DNA of 64,000 nucleotides. Origin: Campylobacterales bacterium (GTDB lineage Bacteria; Campylobacterota; Campylobacteria; Campylobacterales; Sulfurovaceae). The stretch lies in the NCBI GenBank assembly GCA_014763895.1, contig JACXUM010000005.1, forward strand, positions 1 to 64,000, read 5' to 3'. Positions 1-8,403 of the stretch are shown in pieces. The position numbers and the translations under genes were made by a program. Below the pieces are notes generated by a model that was given only the letters and a program-made list of their open reading frames with translations, was not told the DNA's origin and did not search any database. How positions within the stretch are numbered: position 1 is the first letter of the stretch; each line of letters begins with the position of its first letter.

Positions 1-9
1 TTTGCTCAT
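1..9 (-). CDS. 5' end of an unidentified gene leaving the window
   Basis: Only three codons (Met-Ser-Lys) are visible on the minus strand. A start is suggested by a purine-rich Shine-Dalgarno-like stretch (AGGAAAGGA) just upstream, by a TACAAT box further upstream, and by the co-directional mnmG and 56-residue ORF that precede it. The product cannot be named from three codons. Confidence 0.35.
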
Positions 10-19
10 CTTTTTTCCT

Positions 20-54
20 TTCCTAAATTCCTCATTTATTGTATCATTTAGGAA
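20..54. promoter_or_regulatory. Inverted repeat around a candidate -10 box
   Basis: Two perfect 9-bp arms (TTCCTAAAT at 20-28, ATTTAGGAA at 46-54) are separated by 17 bp. On the minus strand the spacer contains TACAAT (38-43), a plausible -10 element for the gene that starts at position 9. The layout resembles an operator bracketing a promoter, but a transcribed hairpin is equally possible. Confidence 0.35.
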
Positions 55-93
55 TAAGAAATGCTTAAGTCGCTGTCGAAATTTTCCGGGACA

Positions 94-264
94 TTATATT
101 GTAAAGTGTTCATTTTTTGTAATATTTTTCACAGCTACCCGAAAGTAACTGTTTCCAATATCTTCATTCAAATCCGGTTTTATGCTGAGCGGCATCATAA
201 ACATAAAAGAATCATCAGGATTGTCTTTCATAAAATCCGGAACAATTCTTTTTGGTTGTGACAT
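94..264 (-). CDS. Small conserved-looking protein, 56 aa, unknown
   Basis: A 56-codon open frame begins with ATG 38 bp after the mnmG stop on the same strand and ends in TAA at 94-96. The product starts MSQPKRIVPDF, is mixed in composition, has several Met/Phe/Pro residues in the middle (FMFMMP) and has no signal peptide, membrane helix or Cys motif. Codon use is like its neighbours and the opposite-strand reading (61-261) looks like noise. The Shine-Dalgarno is weak. It may be cotranscribed with mnmG. I do not recognise a family; the function is unknown. Confidence 0.5.
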   Translation of the reverse strand: MSQPKRIVPDFMKDNPDDSFMFMMPLSIKPDLNEDIGNSYFRVAVKNITKNEHFTI

Positions 265-302
265 TTAGATCAATCCGTTATCAAACTTTAGTGATCTCAT
301 TA

Positions 303-2198
303 TCACACTTTGTTGTCCGTTATCAATCTTTTTCGATTTTTAGATGCCATTTTGATATAGATATGAATGATCTCGATCGCTGCCGGGGTTACGCCGGATA
401 TCTGTGAAGCTTCAAATAACGTAGGAGGATTGGCACATTCCAGTTTTTCCACGATCTCATTGCTTAGGCCAGAAACTTTTCGATAGACGAAATCTTCAGG
501 GATCTTGATTTTGAGCATATCCTGCATTTTATCGATCTGATCTTGTTGTTTTTCGATATAGCGGCTGTATTTTGCTTCGATGAGTATCTGCTCCATCACC
601 TCATCGCCATATTTGTCAAATTCAGGCAAAAGAGTGATCAGCTTTTTCCGGTCAAAATCCCCGCGTCCGATCACATCGATCCAACAGGTACGGTCATTGA
701 TCTTCACGGCTCCGATCGCTTCAAGTTTTGCCAAGAACTCTTTTGTCGGTGTGACATCATTGGTTCTTAAAAATTCAAGCGCTTCTTCTATCTCGTGGCG
801 TTTTTGTTCCATTTTTGCAATGGTTGCTTCATCCAACAGTCCAAATATTTTACCGTAATGCGAAAGTCTCATATCCGCATTATCTTCACGCAGCAACAAG
901 CGATACTCTGCCCTGCTGGTAAACATACGGTAAGGCTCTTTAGTCCCTTTGGTTACCAGGTCATCGATCAGTACACCGATATAGGCTTCATCCCGTCTAA
1001 GAATGAAAGGCTCTTCTCCTCTTAAGGCAAGAACGGCATTGATACCAGCCATCAGTCCCTGTGCCGCAGCCTCTTCATAGCCTGTCGTCCCGTTGATCTG
1101 CCCTGCACAGTAAAGTCCTTTGATCTTTTTGGTTTCCAATGTATGCTTCAGATCTGTAGGCTGGATATAATCATACTCGATCGCATACCCGTAACGGACT
1201 ATCTTGGCATTTTCCATCCCTTTGACCGAACGGATCATATCAAGCTGTACATCCGTCGGCAGCGACGTACTCATACCGTTGATATAATACTCTGTCTCAT
1301 CGAGCGTTTGAGGTTCCACAAAGATCTGGTGTCTTGGCCTGTCTCTGAAACGGTTGATCTTGTCCTCGATGCTCGGACAATATCTCGGTCCAATCCCTTC
1401 TATCTGCCCTGAAAAGAGCGGTGCCCTGTAAAAATTGCTCTCGATGATCTCGTGAGTCGTTTCATTCGTATAGGTTACATAACAAGGAAGCTGTTTAGGG
1501 TTGAACGTAGCTCTGTCAGTCCGGAAAGAAAAAGGCGGCGGGGGCATATCGCCAGGCTGTACCTCCATAACCGAAATATCGACACTTTTCGCATCAATAC
1601 GAGCACAGGTACCCGTTTTAAGACGGCCGATATTCAAGCCTTGACTTCTTAGATACTCTGCAAGTTTTACCGATGCGAACTCACCCTGACGTCCGGCAGT
1701 CTGTGTCTTGTCTCCGATATGGATCAAACCATTCAGGAACGTTCCGGCCGCAATGATCACTTTTGGTGCCGTATAGGTATTGCCAAGCTGGGTGCTAACC
1801 CCTCTCACCTCATTTTCTTCAATAATCAACCCTTCAGCGATCTCTTGTTTGACATCCAGGTTTGGGGTATTGAGTACCTTATTGCGCATGTAGAGACGAT
1901 ACTGATCCATATCGATCTGGGCCCTGCTTCCTCGAACCGCCGGGCCTTTGGAAGCATTGAGGATACGAAACTGGATACCCGTCGCATCGGTACAAAGTGC
2001 CATCTCGCCGCCTATAGCATCAATCTCCTTGACCAGATGCCCTTTTGCCAGACCTCCGATGGCAGGGTTACAGGAGGAAGCACCGATCTGTTCAGCCAGT
2101 ATCGTGATCATCAATGTTTTAGCACCCATACGCGCAGTTGCCAATGCTGCTTCGATACCTGCATGGCCTCCGCCGATTACTATAATGTCATAATCCAT
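303..2198 (-). CDS. mnmG: tRNA uridine-5-carboxymethylaminomethyl modification enzyme MnmG (GidA)
   Basis: FAD-dependent enzyme that, with the GTPase MnmE, installs the (carboxymethyl)aminomethyl group on wobble U34 of several tRNAs in the cytoplasm. The 631-residue length is normal for the family. The N-terminus carries the dinucleotide-binding motif [11 protein letters not shown], followed by the family signatures [19 protein letters not shown] and later [20 protein letters not shown], and [15 protein letters not shown]; the C-terminal helical domain ends with [17 protein letters not shown]. The start at 2198 is preceded by AAGG. It is divergent from ribE, with about 110 bp of shared promoter region. 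Confidence 0.97.
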   Translation of the reverse strand: MDYDIIVIGGGHAGIEAALATARMGAKTLMITILAEQIGASSCNPAIGGLAKGHLVKEIDAIGGEMALCTDATGIQFRILNASKGPAVRGSRAQIDMDQYRLYMRNKVLNTPNLDVKQEIAEGLIIEENEVRGVSTQLGNTYTAPKVIIAAGTFLNGLIHIGDKTQTAGRQGEFASVKLAEYLRSQGLNIGRLKTGTCARIDAKSVDISVMEVQPGDMPPPPFSFRTDRATFNPKQLPCYVTYTNETTHEIIESNFYRAPLFSGQIEGIGPRYCPSIEDKINRFRDRPRHQIFVEPQTLDETEYYINGMSTSLPTDVQLDMIRSVKGMENAKIVRYGYAIEYDYIQPTDLKHTLETKKIKGLYCAGQINGTTGYEEAAAQGLMAGINAVLALRGEEPFILRRDEAYIGVLIDDLVTKGTKEPYRMFTSRAEYRLLLREDNADMRLSHYGKIFGLLDEATIAKMEQKRHEIEEALEFLRTNDVTPTKEFLAKLEAIGAVKINDRTCWIDVIGRGDFDRKKLITLLPEFDKYGDEVMEQILIEAKYSRYIEKQQDQIDKMQDMLKIKIPEDFVYRKVSGLSNEIVEKLECANPPTLFEASQISGVTPAAIEIIHIYIKMASKNRKRLITDNKV

Positions 2199-2269
2199 TT
2201 AAAAACCTTTAATATACCTCTTATTTGCATATCTGCTCATGCGGGAAGAGGAAAAAATCTATATTTTGC

Positions 2270-2275
2270 TATAAT
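2270..2275 (+). promoter_or_regulatory. Candidate -10 box for ribE
   Basis: TATAAT preceded by TTTTGC lies 33 bp before the ribE ATG. Campylobacterota sigma-70 promoters typically show a strong -10 and a poor -35, which fits: no clear -35 is visible. This is an inference from sequence only. Confidence 0.4.
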
Positions 2276-2307
2276 TATCGCAATTATATCCAAAAAATTG
2301 GGGTGAC

Positions 2308-2928
2308 ATGTTTACAGGACTTATACGAGAGATCGGGAGCGTAACCAACTATCAAAACAATATTTTAACGATCCGTTCCAAACATCAAGCCAAACTCGGA
2401 GACTCCATTGCAGTGAACGGCGTTTGTTTGACAGTCATCAAAGTACGGCCTGACGGTTTTGATCTTGAACTTTCCGATGAAACACGCTCCATCATCGATG
2501 AAAGCAAAATATCCGGAAGCATTCATATCGAACCTGCGATGCAGATGAACGACCGTTTTGAAGGACACGTCGTGCAGGGCCATGTCGATGCCACAGGTAC
2601 CGTGCTTAAGATCATTTCAAGAGAAAATGCCACTGATTATCTCATAGGCATAGATCCTAAATTTATCACCTATATCGTTCCCAAAGGATCCATTACCATT
2701 GACGGTGTGAGCCTGACGGTCAACGACGTTTACGAGGATAGCTTCAGGCTGACCATCATCCCCCATACTTTAAAAGAGACATTGATCGGGACCTATAAAG
2801 TCGGTACAAAAGTCAATATCGAAACCGATATGTTTGCTCGCTATATCGACCATATACTCAGTCACAAAAAAACACGCAAAAATAGCCTTAGCTGGGATGA
2901 GATCGATAATATCCAGATGAGTTATTGA
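2308..2928 (+). CDS. ribE: Riboflavin synthase alpha subunit
   Basis: Catalyses dismutation of two 6,7-dimethyl-8-ribityllumazine molecules to riboflavin. At 206 residues it has the typical two tandem lumazine-binding beta-barrel domains: the first opens with MFTGLIREIG and holds LGDSIAVNGVCLTV, the second opens near residue 97 with DATG and holds KGSITIDGVSLTVNDV; each half has a characteristic H-x-V-x-G-HVD-like loop (GHVVQGHVDATG). The Shine-Dalgarno GGGGTG precedes the ATG by a few bases. Its stop overlaps the ATG of the downstream cupin gene (TGATG), so the two are probably translationally coupled. Confidence 0.96.
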   Translation: MFTGLIREIGSVTNYQNNILTIRSKHQAKLGDSIAVNGVCLTVIKVRPDGFDLELSDETRSIIDESKISGSIHIEPAMQMNDRFEGHVVQGHVDATGTVLKIISRENATDYLIGIDPKFITYIVPKGSITIDGVSLTVNDVYEDSFRLTIIPHTLKETLIGTYKVGTKVNIETDMFARYIDHILSHKKTRKNSLSWDEIDNIQMSY

Positions 2929-3224
2929 TGAACTTCTTTGACTTTACCATTCCTCAACAAGGTGAAACTTTTTCGACACTATTAAATCATCCCAAGGTTA
3001 AGATAGTACGTATCGTGAGTTCGGATGAACTTGGAGAGAAAGAGTATGTCCAAGAAGAGGATGAATGGGTACTTTTGCTTGAAGGGGAAGCAAAACTCCT
3101 TTTAAACAGAAAGGAAGTAACACTTAAAAAGGGAGACTCTCTTTTTATCCCGGCACTGATCCCGCACCAAGTACTTAGTGCACAAATGGGTACACTTTGG
3201 ATTGCCCTGCATATTTACATATAA
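2928..3224 (+). CDS. Small cupin-domain protein
   Basis: The 98-residue product is a single cupin beta-barrel: a segment EDEWVLLLEGEAKLLL followed by KKGDSLFIPALIPHQV matches the two conserved cupin blocks, with a glycine between strands and a His in the second block. The first block has few metal-ligand histidines, so metal binding is uncertain. The ATG at 2928 overlaps the ribE stop; the frame also allows a TTG one codon earlier. It is convergent with the mnmD-like gene and the two tails overlap by about 10 bp. Substrate unknown. Confidence 0.8.
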   Translation: MNFFDFTIPQQGETFSTLLNHPKVKIVRIVSSDELGEKEYVQEEDEWVLLLEGEAKLLLNRKEVTLKKGDSLFIPALIPHQVLSAQMGTLWIALHIYI

Positions 3225-4018
3225 TCGCTATCTTTTAAACTTTGTGCTTCAGGATTTCTTTGGATTTTCAGTGCCATATCGATACGTTCAAGATCAAGCA
3301 TTTTTTTCGAAGCAATGAGGGATTTTCTTGCCTCTTGGCCTTGATAGCTGAAGAGATTGAATCCATTTTCATAAAGTCCCATTCGTGTCGCGGAAGCCGT
3401 CGAGTATGTTGTCAGTATCATATCGCTGCTTGCAATCTTGGCAATATGATGAAAATACTCTTTTGTCCAAAGCAGCGGATTCTGTCTTGGGCTGAACGCA
3501 TCCTGATATACGATATCTATCTTATCTTCAAGTAGCGGAATACTTTTTCTTGCATCGCCAAGCAGTACCTCTATCTTAAACTGCTCATCTTCATAAGTAA
3601 GATTTTGGCTAACGGCCTCGATGATAGGCTTTAGTATATCAAACTCCTGAGGATATTCAAAATCCTTTAATGAACGCACCAATGCTTCATCGAACTCAGG
3701 AGAAAGAATATGTACTTTGATAGGCAAATAATGGGTCTTGATATAATAGAGTGTTGCAAAAGTATTGTAGCCCAACCCAAAACAGATATCCAGTATGGTC
3801 AGTTTTGCTTTCGCCTGTTGAAAGGTGAATGCAGGAATCACGTGTTTTTGTAACGACTCCTGGAGTGCACCGTCTTTCGTGGAGTGATAACATTCGTCAA
3901 ACTCTTTGGAGTAAAGCGTTGCAGACCCGTCCTCTGTTACAACAAGCTCTTTCTGCCCACGCAGAGACTCATCATAGGCATATTCTCGCACTGCTCGCTG
4001 TTCCTTATTATTTGTCAT
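3215..4018 (-). CDS. mnmD: MnmD-like tRNA 5-methylaminomethyl-2-thiouridine methyltransferase
   Basis: SAM-dependent methyltransferase of the MnmC N-domain/MnmD family (former DUF752), expected to methylate nm5(s2)U34 of tRNA to mnm5(s2)U. In 267 residues one sees the SAM-binding segment LDICFGLGYNTFATLYY and the family hallmark VYQDAFSPRQNPLLWT followed by ILTTYSTASATRMGL, which corresponds to the catalytic D-AFSP-x-NP-x-LW and TY(S/A)-A-VR motifs. There is no oxidase (MnmC C-terminal) domain. Its ATG overlaps the TGA of the upstream 101-residue gene, making it the third gene of a luxS operon. It functionally complements mnmG, 1 kb away. Confidence 0.85.
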   Translation of the reverse strand: MTNNKEQRAVREYAYDESLRGQKELVVTEDGSATLYSKEFDECYHSTKDGALQESLQKHVIPAFTFQQAKAKLTILDICFGLGYNTFATLYYIKTHYLPIKVHILSPEFDEALVRSLKDFEYPQEFDILKPIIEAVSQNLTYEDEQFKIEVLLGDARKSIPLLEDKIDIVYQDAFSPRQNPLLWTKEYFHHIAKIASSDMILTTYSTASATRMGLYENGFNLFSYQGQEARKSLIASKKMLDLERIDMALKIQRNPEAQSLKDSDYM

Positions 4019-4320
4019 AACCCTATTTCATCCAATTCTTTGAACTTAAAGGCCTCCATGATCTCCTCGATAGTCTCTTCCTGACGTTTGACAAGCACCA
4101 TCATACCTTCATTCATAAAATCGATATAGTTTTCAAATTTATTCTCCAGAATGATGAAGTCTATCCATTCATCCCCGATAAGGCCTCTATCTTCATAAAA
4201 GCTCACCGAACGGATCTCACCGTCTTCAAATCGTATCAATGCCCAAGCTTGTTTATTGCTCAACGATGCGATCTTGGAACTTATATCCGATGGACTTTCC
4301 ACAGGGATTAAAATCAACAT
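4015..4320 (-). CDS. Conserved hypothetical protein, 101 aa, NifX/NifB-C-terminal-like fold possible
   Basis: The 101-residue product starts [20 protein letters not shown] and continues with [22 protein letters not shown]. The opening beta strand ending in a P-V and a following short loop plus the strand WALIRFEDG resemble the dinitrogenase iron-molybdenum cofactor (NifX/NifB C-terminal) fold, but the similarity is by eye and weak. The gene overlaps luxS at its start (ATGTTGA) and mnmD at its end (ATGA), so all three are likely translated together. Function unknown. Confidence 0.7.
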   Translation of the reverse strand: MLILIPVESPSDISSKIASLSNKQAWALIRFEDGEIRSVSFYEDRGLIGDEWIDFIILENKFENYIDFMNEGMMVLVKRQEETIEEIMEAFKFKELDEIGL

Positions 4321-4832
4321 ACCGTACCCTTTGTAAGCATTTCATCATCCAATTTCAATTTTTTATTGCTCATCGTCGTGATACCTTTATCCAAAACGTT
4401 ATGTGCAATCTCCTGCGCTTGTCTGAGTGAATGCATTTTGCATGTACCACACTGATAGATATTCAACTCCGGTATATCCGTCTCACTTTTGACCTCCAAG
4501 ATATCTTCCATCGCTTTTTTCCATGCTTTGGCAACCTCTTTTTTCTTTGGTGTACCCAATAACGACATATAAAAGCCGGTACGGCACCCCATCGGTGAAA
4601 TATCGATAATCTCTACATCCTTACTATTGAGATGGTCCCTCATGAACCCGGCAAAAAGATGCTCTAATGTATGTGTACCCTTTTCGCTCATAATCTCTTC
4701 GTTCGGTTTGCAAAAACGCAAGTCAAATACCGTGATATCATCTCCGCTTGGTGTTTTCATTCTTTTTGCTACACGCACAGCAGGCGCTTCCATCTTGGTA
4801 TGATCAACGGTAAAACTATCCAGTAATGGCAT
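4314..4832 (-). CDS. luxS: S-ribosylhomocysteine lyase
   Basis: Cleaves S-ribosylhomocysteine to homocysteine and the autoinducer-2 precursor DPD as part of the activated methyl cycle. The 172-residue protein has the LuxS opening [14 protein letters not shown], the metal-binding HTLEH followed by [10 protein letters not shown], the catalytic-region [11 protein letters not shown] and the third metal ligand in [10 protein letters not shown]. Length is slightly over the common 155-170. The start has a clear GAGGAA ribosome site and a TATAAT box about 25 bp further upstream. It leads a three-gene overlapping operon with the 101-residue gene and mnmD. Confidence 0.96.
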   Translation of the reverse strand: MPLLDSFTVDHTKMEAPAVRVAKRMKTPSGDDITVFDLRFCKPNEEIMSEKGTHTLEHLFAGFMRDHLNSKDVEIIDISPMGCRTGFYMSLLGTPKKKEVAKAWKKAMEDILEVKSETDIPELNIYQCGTCKMHSLRQAQEIAHNVLDKGITTMSNKKLKLDDEMLTKGTVC

Positions 4833-4856
4833 ACTAAATTCCTCAATTTTTTTCTG

Positions 4857-4862
4857 ATTATA
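4857..4862 (-). promoter_or_regulatory. Candidate -10 box for the luxS operon
   Basis: On the minus strand TATAAT is found 24 bp before the luxS start and preceded by an AT-rich tract. No convincing -35 is seen. The box fits the start of a luxS-orf-mnmD transcript. Confidence 0.4.
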
Positions 4863-4918
4863 TCATTTGAGTATGAAAATTGGAAATCAAAAGAAAATTT
4901 TCACTTTTAGAATGATAT

Positions 4919-5050
4919 TTATTTCTTTTCTAAACTCTGTATGATCGCTTCGATCTGTCGTCTATGTACAAAGATGTGAATCGCCATAAAAATGCTCCAG
5001 TCGATATTATTGAGTTCGACAAACCAAGGATCAATTAATCGTATATTAAA
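4919..5050 (-). pseudogene. C-terminal remnant of a DinB/DUF1569-like protein
   Basis: A minus-strand frame ending in TAA at 4919-4921 reads about 43 residues including IDPWFVELNNIDWSIF and MAIHIFVHRRQIEAII, which matches by eye the last helix of DinB/DUF1569-type four-helix proteins (D-P-W/F-F then an H...H-x-R-Q segment). No start codon or upstream helices exist: the frame meets stops just upstream and the next gene end begins at 5053. The rest of the gene has been lost, apparently by a deletion that brought the hydrolase remnant next to it. Confidence 0.55.
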
Positions 5051-5052
5051 TT

Positions 5053-6898
5053 TCAATTAAATAACAAATACAAAATTTTATATGAAGAACAATAAGCTCT
5101 ATTTTGATCTGGTGGTGTAACACATGCTTTTTCACTATATGATAAATCATATTCAATAGTAAAAGTACCTTTACCATATAAACTTTCTACTTCTTGTATC
5201 TTATATGAGAAATATTCATCCGTCATATCAAAGGTCATTGCATCATGATATTGTGAAGCATAACTCAACATAGTATCAATACTTGGTGTTTCACCATTAA
5301 AATAATTATTCCAATTGATTAAATAGATCCCCGGATCATTAGCATTGGTCCCCCAACACGACAGATTTTTATAGTGATCGTTCCATCCATCTCCATAATA
5401 TTTTGCTTCCCCGTATCTTCGACAAATATATACATATGTTGTACTTTTAATCTTTTCTTGTTGGACATTATCAATCATATAGTATTCGTCTGGTCCTTGT
5501 CCATCCCAACTATCTGTTATTGTTTCTCCTCCACAACTTGCTAATACCCACTCACCGCTTTCTAACTGATAGAGTGAACCATTTAGATTAAAAGGATAAA
5601 CACCTACTTGGGTCTCATTAGTCTCTTTATTTTTAACAGTGACTCGCCAACTACTGGTATTTTGACCAGTTTGAGATATAACTTCAAATAGAGATGGATC
5701 CTTACATGACTCTTCACCAATTTTTTCCTTTTGAGGATTATCAATCATCCAGCACTCATTCTCTTTCTTGCCATCCCATTCAGACAAGATATTCTCACCA
5801 CCACAGGAAGCCTTCACATATTGGAAGACTCCATTCTCATCTTTTGCCTGATAGAGTTTTTCATTAGGGGCAAAAGGATAGACCATAATATCTGGATTTA
5901 TCATTTTGATATTATAAGGATCATATCTATGTTTAACTGTAATTTTATAGTTACATGTGTCTTTTTCGTATTCTTGATTTTTCTCCCACTGAGATGGAGC
6001 ATCTCTATGATTTTGTATCGCTTCTTAAAGAAAATTCATGATAATCACTTTACCAATATCTGTTGAAACCTTTCTTTCTCCTATGCCATCTTGAAACAAA
6101 ATATCCTCACCCATATAATAATCAAAAGAGTGAAACTGTACATCAAAACTGTTTTCAACCAATTCACCCAAAGCATTACGATATTTATAAGATCTATTTG
6201 GATTTTGTGTTGTCCCTAATGTTCCTAAATATGCTACAGGATCATTATCAAAACCTATATGAGGATTTTTATTATTATCTTCGAGCAATTTTGTAGCTGG
6301 TGAAGCTACGGCTACCGCTGTAAAAGTCTTTTCTCCATGATCCATCATCTTGAATAATATTTTTATAAGCATCATTCGTAAAGAGATTCCCTTGAGAATG
6401 CGCAACGACAATGACACCATGTCCCAAAGCTATACTGTTTTTATAGTCTGTTATCTGCACGCTCAGATCAGCCTCATATGCCTGCCTGATCATCTCCTCA
6501 TTCATCCCCGTGATCAATGAAAGAGCTTGATTGTACCAATCTTTTTCATCACCGGTATGGCCAACTACATAACTGATAAAAAGATACAGGTCTCTCCACC
6601 CCTCACTCTCACTAGCAAGCTGAAGATAGGCTTCATAAATATCACCTGAAAAACCATAGGTATTATTGTAGGCTGTTTTAAAGTTTAGCTCTTTCTCCAT
6701 TTTTGATAAATTACTGCCATACTGTTCTGCAAGTACTTTTTTCCAAATAAGTTTTTGGTTGCTATCAGCATCTTCAGCTGTTGTCCTAATACCGTTTGCA
6801 AAATAAACATCGCTTTTACACTCATTGATAGCCACATCATTGGCATACAGATAAATTGTACTTAAGGTCAACAGTAAATATATGAAATATTTGTTCAT
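5053..6898 (-). pseudogene. Exported alpha/beta-hydrolase-like protein with Cys/Trp repeats, broken by a frameshift and a stop
   Basis: Three open pieces (6275-6898, 6025-6420, 5053-5904) form one gene. Piece 1 has a signal peptide (MNKYFIYLLLTLSTIYLYA) and the nucleophile elbow AHSQGN (Ser168) of an alpha/beta-hydrolase. Piece 2 continues it as FTAVAVASPATKLL after a shift near 6330-6337; one extra base explains the change. In the same frame a TAA at 6025-6027 is followed without a break by sequence leading into piece 3, so a Gln codon probably mutated. Piece 3 carries two imperfect repeats of about 50 residues (roughly 5725-5883 and 5449-5604) sharing YPF, LYQ, ASCGGE, WDG and MIDN. Restored length is about 614 residues. 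The ATG overlaps the stop of the upstream Ig-like gene (TAATG). Substrate unknown. Confidence 0.75.
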
Positions 6899-7788
6899 TA
6901 TTCACCTCCCAAAAGACCATCAACATCAAAAGCACACTTTTGTTTCATTTTATCTGCTTTTGTCATTTCATATACGCCGCCACTTAATTGCTTGTCATAC
7001 TCTAAATATGCTTTCACTCTCGATTTAATATTTAATTGTATAGGACGAAGCTCAATAGCCTGATCGATTAATATTGGATCTCCAAAACAACTTGCAACAG
7101 TCTCAAAATAAAAATTACAGTCCATCGCATCGTGCAAAGCTTTGTGGTTCTCCTCTGTATTCAAAGGGTTTTCAAGTATCTTTTGATATGCTTTAGCTTT
7201 CTGAAACCCAATCTCAGTCACAATTTTGTGATGATCTTTATATTTGATGACAATAAACCTTTCTACATCATCTCTTATCCCGTTATCATTGCTGTCTATA
7301 CCTAACAATGTGGCATTATTTAAATCTGGATCTGGTTCAGGTGGAAGTTTATAACCATTTACAACTTCTTGTGCCGTTACAAAAAATCTGTATTTGATCC
7401 CACCGATATGTGTATCCCTTTCTTCGCCTAGTGTTCTAAGGCTTTTAATGCTTATCTCATAATATCCTTCTCGCAATGATTGTCTTGGAATAAACGCTAA
7501 TGACTTTTCTTCTGCGTTATAGGTGATACTTCCATCAATGGCATTCTTTTTTGTCTGAGTAATGCGTTTTAATGTAATTTCATTCTTTTGAATGGACTTT
7601 GGATCTAAAGCCACAGTAAATTTTGCTTTGATTACTACATCTTTCGATACATCGGTTTGTGCAGGTATTGGTGTTAAAGAGGCAATCTCAGTTTGATCTG
7701 TCCCTCTAGATTGGTTAATATCTATATCTTGTGAAAAACTTAATGTCCCATAAGTAAGCAATAGAATACATATTAGTAATTTTTTCAT
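6898..7788 (-). CDS. Exported Ig-like (SbsA/Big_5-type) domain protein
   Basis: I place the start at 7788 (MKKLLICILLLTYG), since it gives a good signal peptide and follows a GGGGAG ribosome site; the frame is open ten codons further. After the signal comes a bacterial Ig-like domain: ASLTPIPAQTDVSKDVVIKAKF, a strand pattern with LDPKSI, then FIPRQSLREGYYEISI, typical of SbsA Ig-like folds. A Ca-binding-like loop GIDSNDNGIRDDVERF follows near the middle, and the C-terminal third is helical with two Cys (DCNFYF, SCFGD). It is coupled by overlapping stop/start to the hydrolase gene downstream, so the two probably act together at the cell surface or in the periplasm. Precise role unknown. Confidence 0.8.
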   Translation of the reverse strand: MKKLLICILLLTYGTLSFSQDIDINQSRGTDQTEIASLTPIPAQTDVSKDVVIKAKFTVALDPKSIQKNEITLKRITQTKKNAIDGSITYNAEEKSLAFIPRQSLREGYYEISIKSLRTLGEERDTHIGGIKYRFFVTAQEVVNGYKLPPEPDPDLNNATLLGIDSNDNGIRDDVERFIVIKYKDHHKIVTEIGFQKAKAYQKILENPLNTEENHKALHDAMDCNFYFETVASCFGDPILIDQAIELRPIQLNIKSRVKAYLEYDKQLSGGVYEMTKADKMKQKCAFDVDGLLGGE

Positions 7789-7896
7789 CTTCTCCCCTTT
7801 TATTAAACTTTGGGTCAAGTAACGTTAATGTTATGTTCATATACAAAAACCACACAAAAATTCAAAAGTTGGGTAAATACCTAAAGGTTATGTAAG

Positions 7897-8013
7897 CTTC
7901 CCCTAATCTTGACGATCTGACTTTCACTGAATCTTGATTTTTTCATTAGCTTCTCCTGTAGTGTTTATTTTACAGAAAAAGTCACCTTTACAGCTGTACT
8001 AGTTTAGGGGAAG
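7897..8013 (-). mobile_element. Internally deleted IS3-family remnant
   Basis: Perfect 10-bp inverted repeats (CTTCCCCTAA at 7897-7906 and TTAGGGGAAG at 8004-8013) delimit 117 bp. Inside, on the minus strand, an ATG with upstream AGGAGAAG starts MKKSRFSESQIVKI, a textbook IS3-family OrfA N-terminus, but after 14 codons the reading runs into the terminal repeat and stops. This is what an internal deletion joining codon 14 to the far end of the element would leave. No clear target-site duplication is visible. Confidence 0.6.
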
Positions 8014-8104
8014 TGGAATGCCCCCACTACAGTAGACACAAAGTTATTCGGTTAATTGGATACAATGACAGAGATGTCATTTGGGCAATTAGCAAAGGAT
8101 AACC

Positions 8105-8230
8105 ATGCCACCACGATATAGCGATGAATTTAAAAAAGAAGCAGTAAGACAAGTAGTTGAAAATAGCTACAGTGTTGTAGAGACAGCAAAACGTTTGGAG
8201 TGAATCCGGAGTCACTGCGAACACTGTTTT
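8105..8230 (+). pseudogene. IS3-family OrfA fragment, frameshifted and truncated
   Basis: The frame from ATG 8105 reads MPPRYSDEFKKEAVRQVV and continues as a helix-turn-helix (HTH_Tnp_1) to AKRLE, then TGA at 8201-8203. One missing G restores RLGVNPESLR, the usual continuation, and the frame then dies. No OrfB remains. It is a different element from the relic at 7897-8013, in the opposite orientation, and a possible left end lies near 8016-8040. Confidence 0.7.
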
Positions 8231-8362
8231 GCATAATATCGTTTTTGGCTTTTTGTGAAAGATTTATCAAGGAGCTGAGGTAGAAAAATTGATTTTAACA
8301 ACATATTAAAAACGCACATCAACCTCTGCCAAGGAGATTGATGCATGAAAAAAATAAAAAAA
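8204..8362. other. Gene-free AT-rich stretch
   Basis: Apart from the last codons of the shifted OrfA fragment, I see no coding region, hairpin with T-run or repeat here up to the por terminator. It is probably leftover insertion-sequence DNA. Confidence 0.4.
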
Positions 8363-8403
8363 GAAAGAAAGAAGGCTAAATTCTAGCCTCTTCTCTTCTT
8401 TGA
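8363..8403 (-). terminator. Rho-independent terminator of the por operon
   Basis: On the minus strand the end of porB forms a stem GGCTA...TAGCC with a five-base loop (the TAG stop lies in the hairpin), followed by a T-rich run (TTCTTTCTTTC then seven T). The stem can be lengthened by flanking GAAG/CTTC pairing. Confidence 0.55.

Noticed and set aside
543-2306. Several open frames of 75-195 codons on the plus strand opposite mnmG
   Set aside because: They lie fully within a clear mnmG gene, have no ribosome sites and give Cys/His-rich, motif-free proteins.
8027-8224. 65-codon minus-strand frame over the IS remnant
   Set aside because: It is antisense to the recognisable OrfA fragment.
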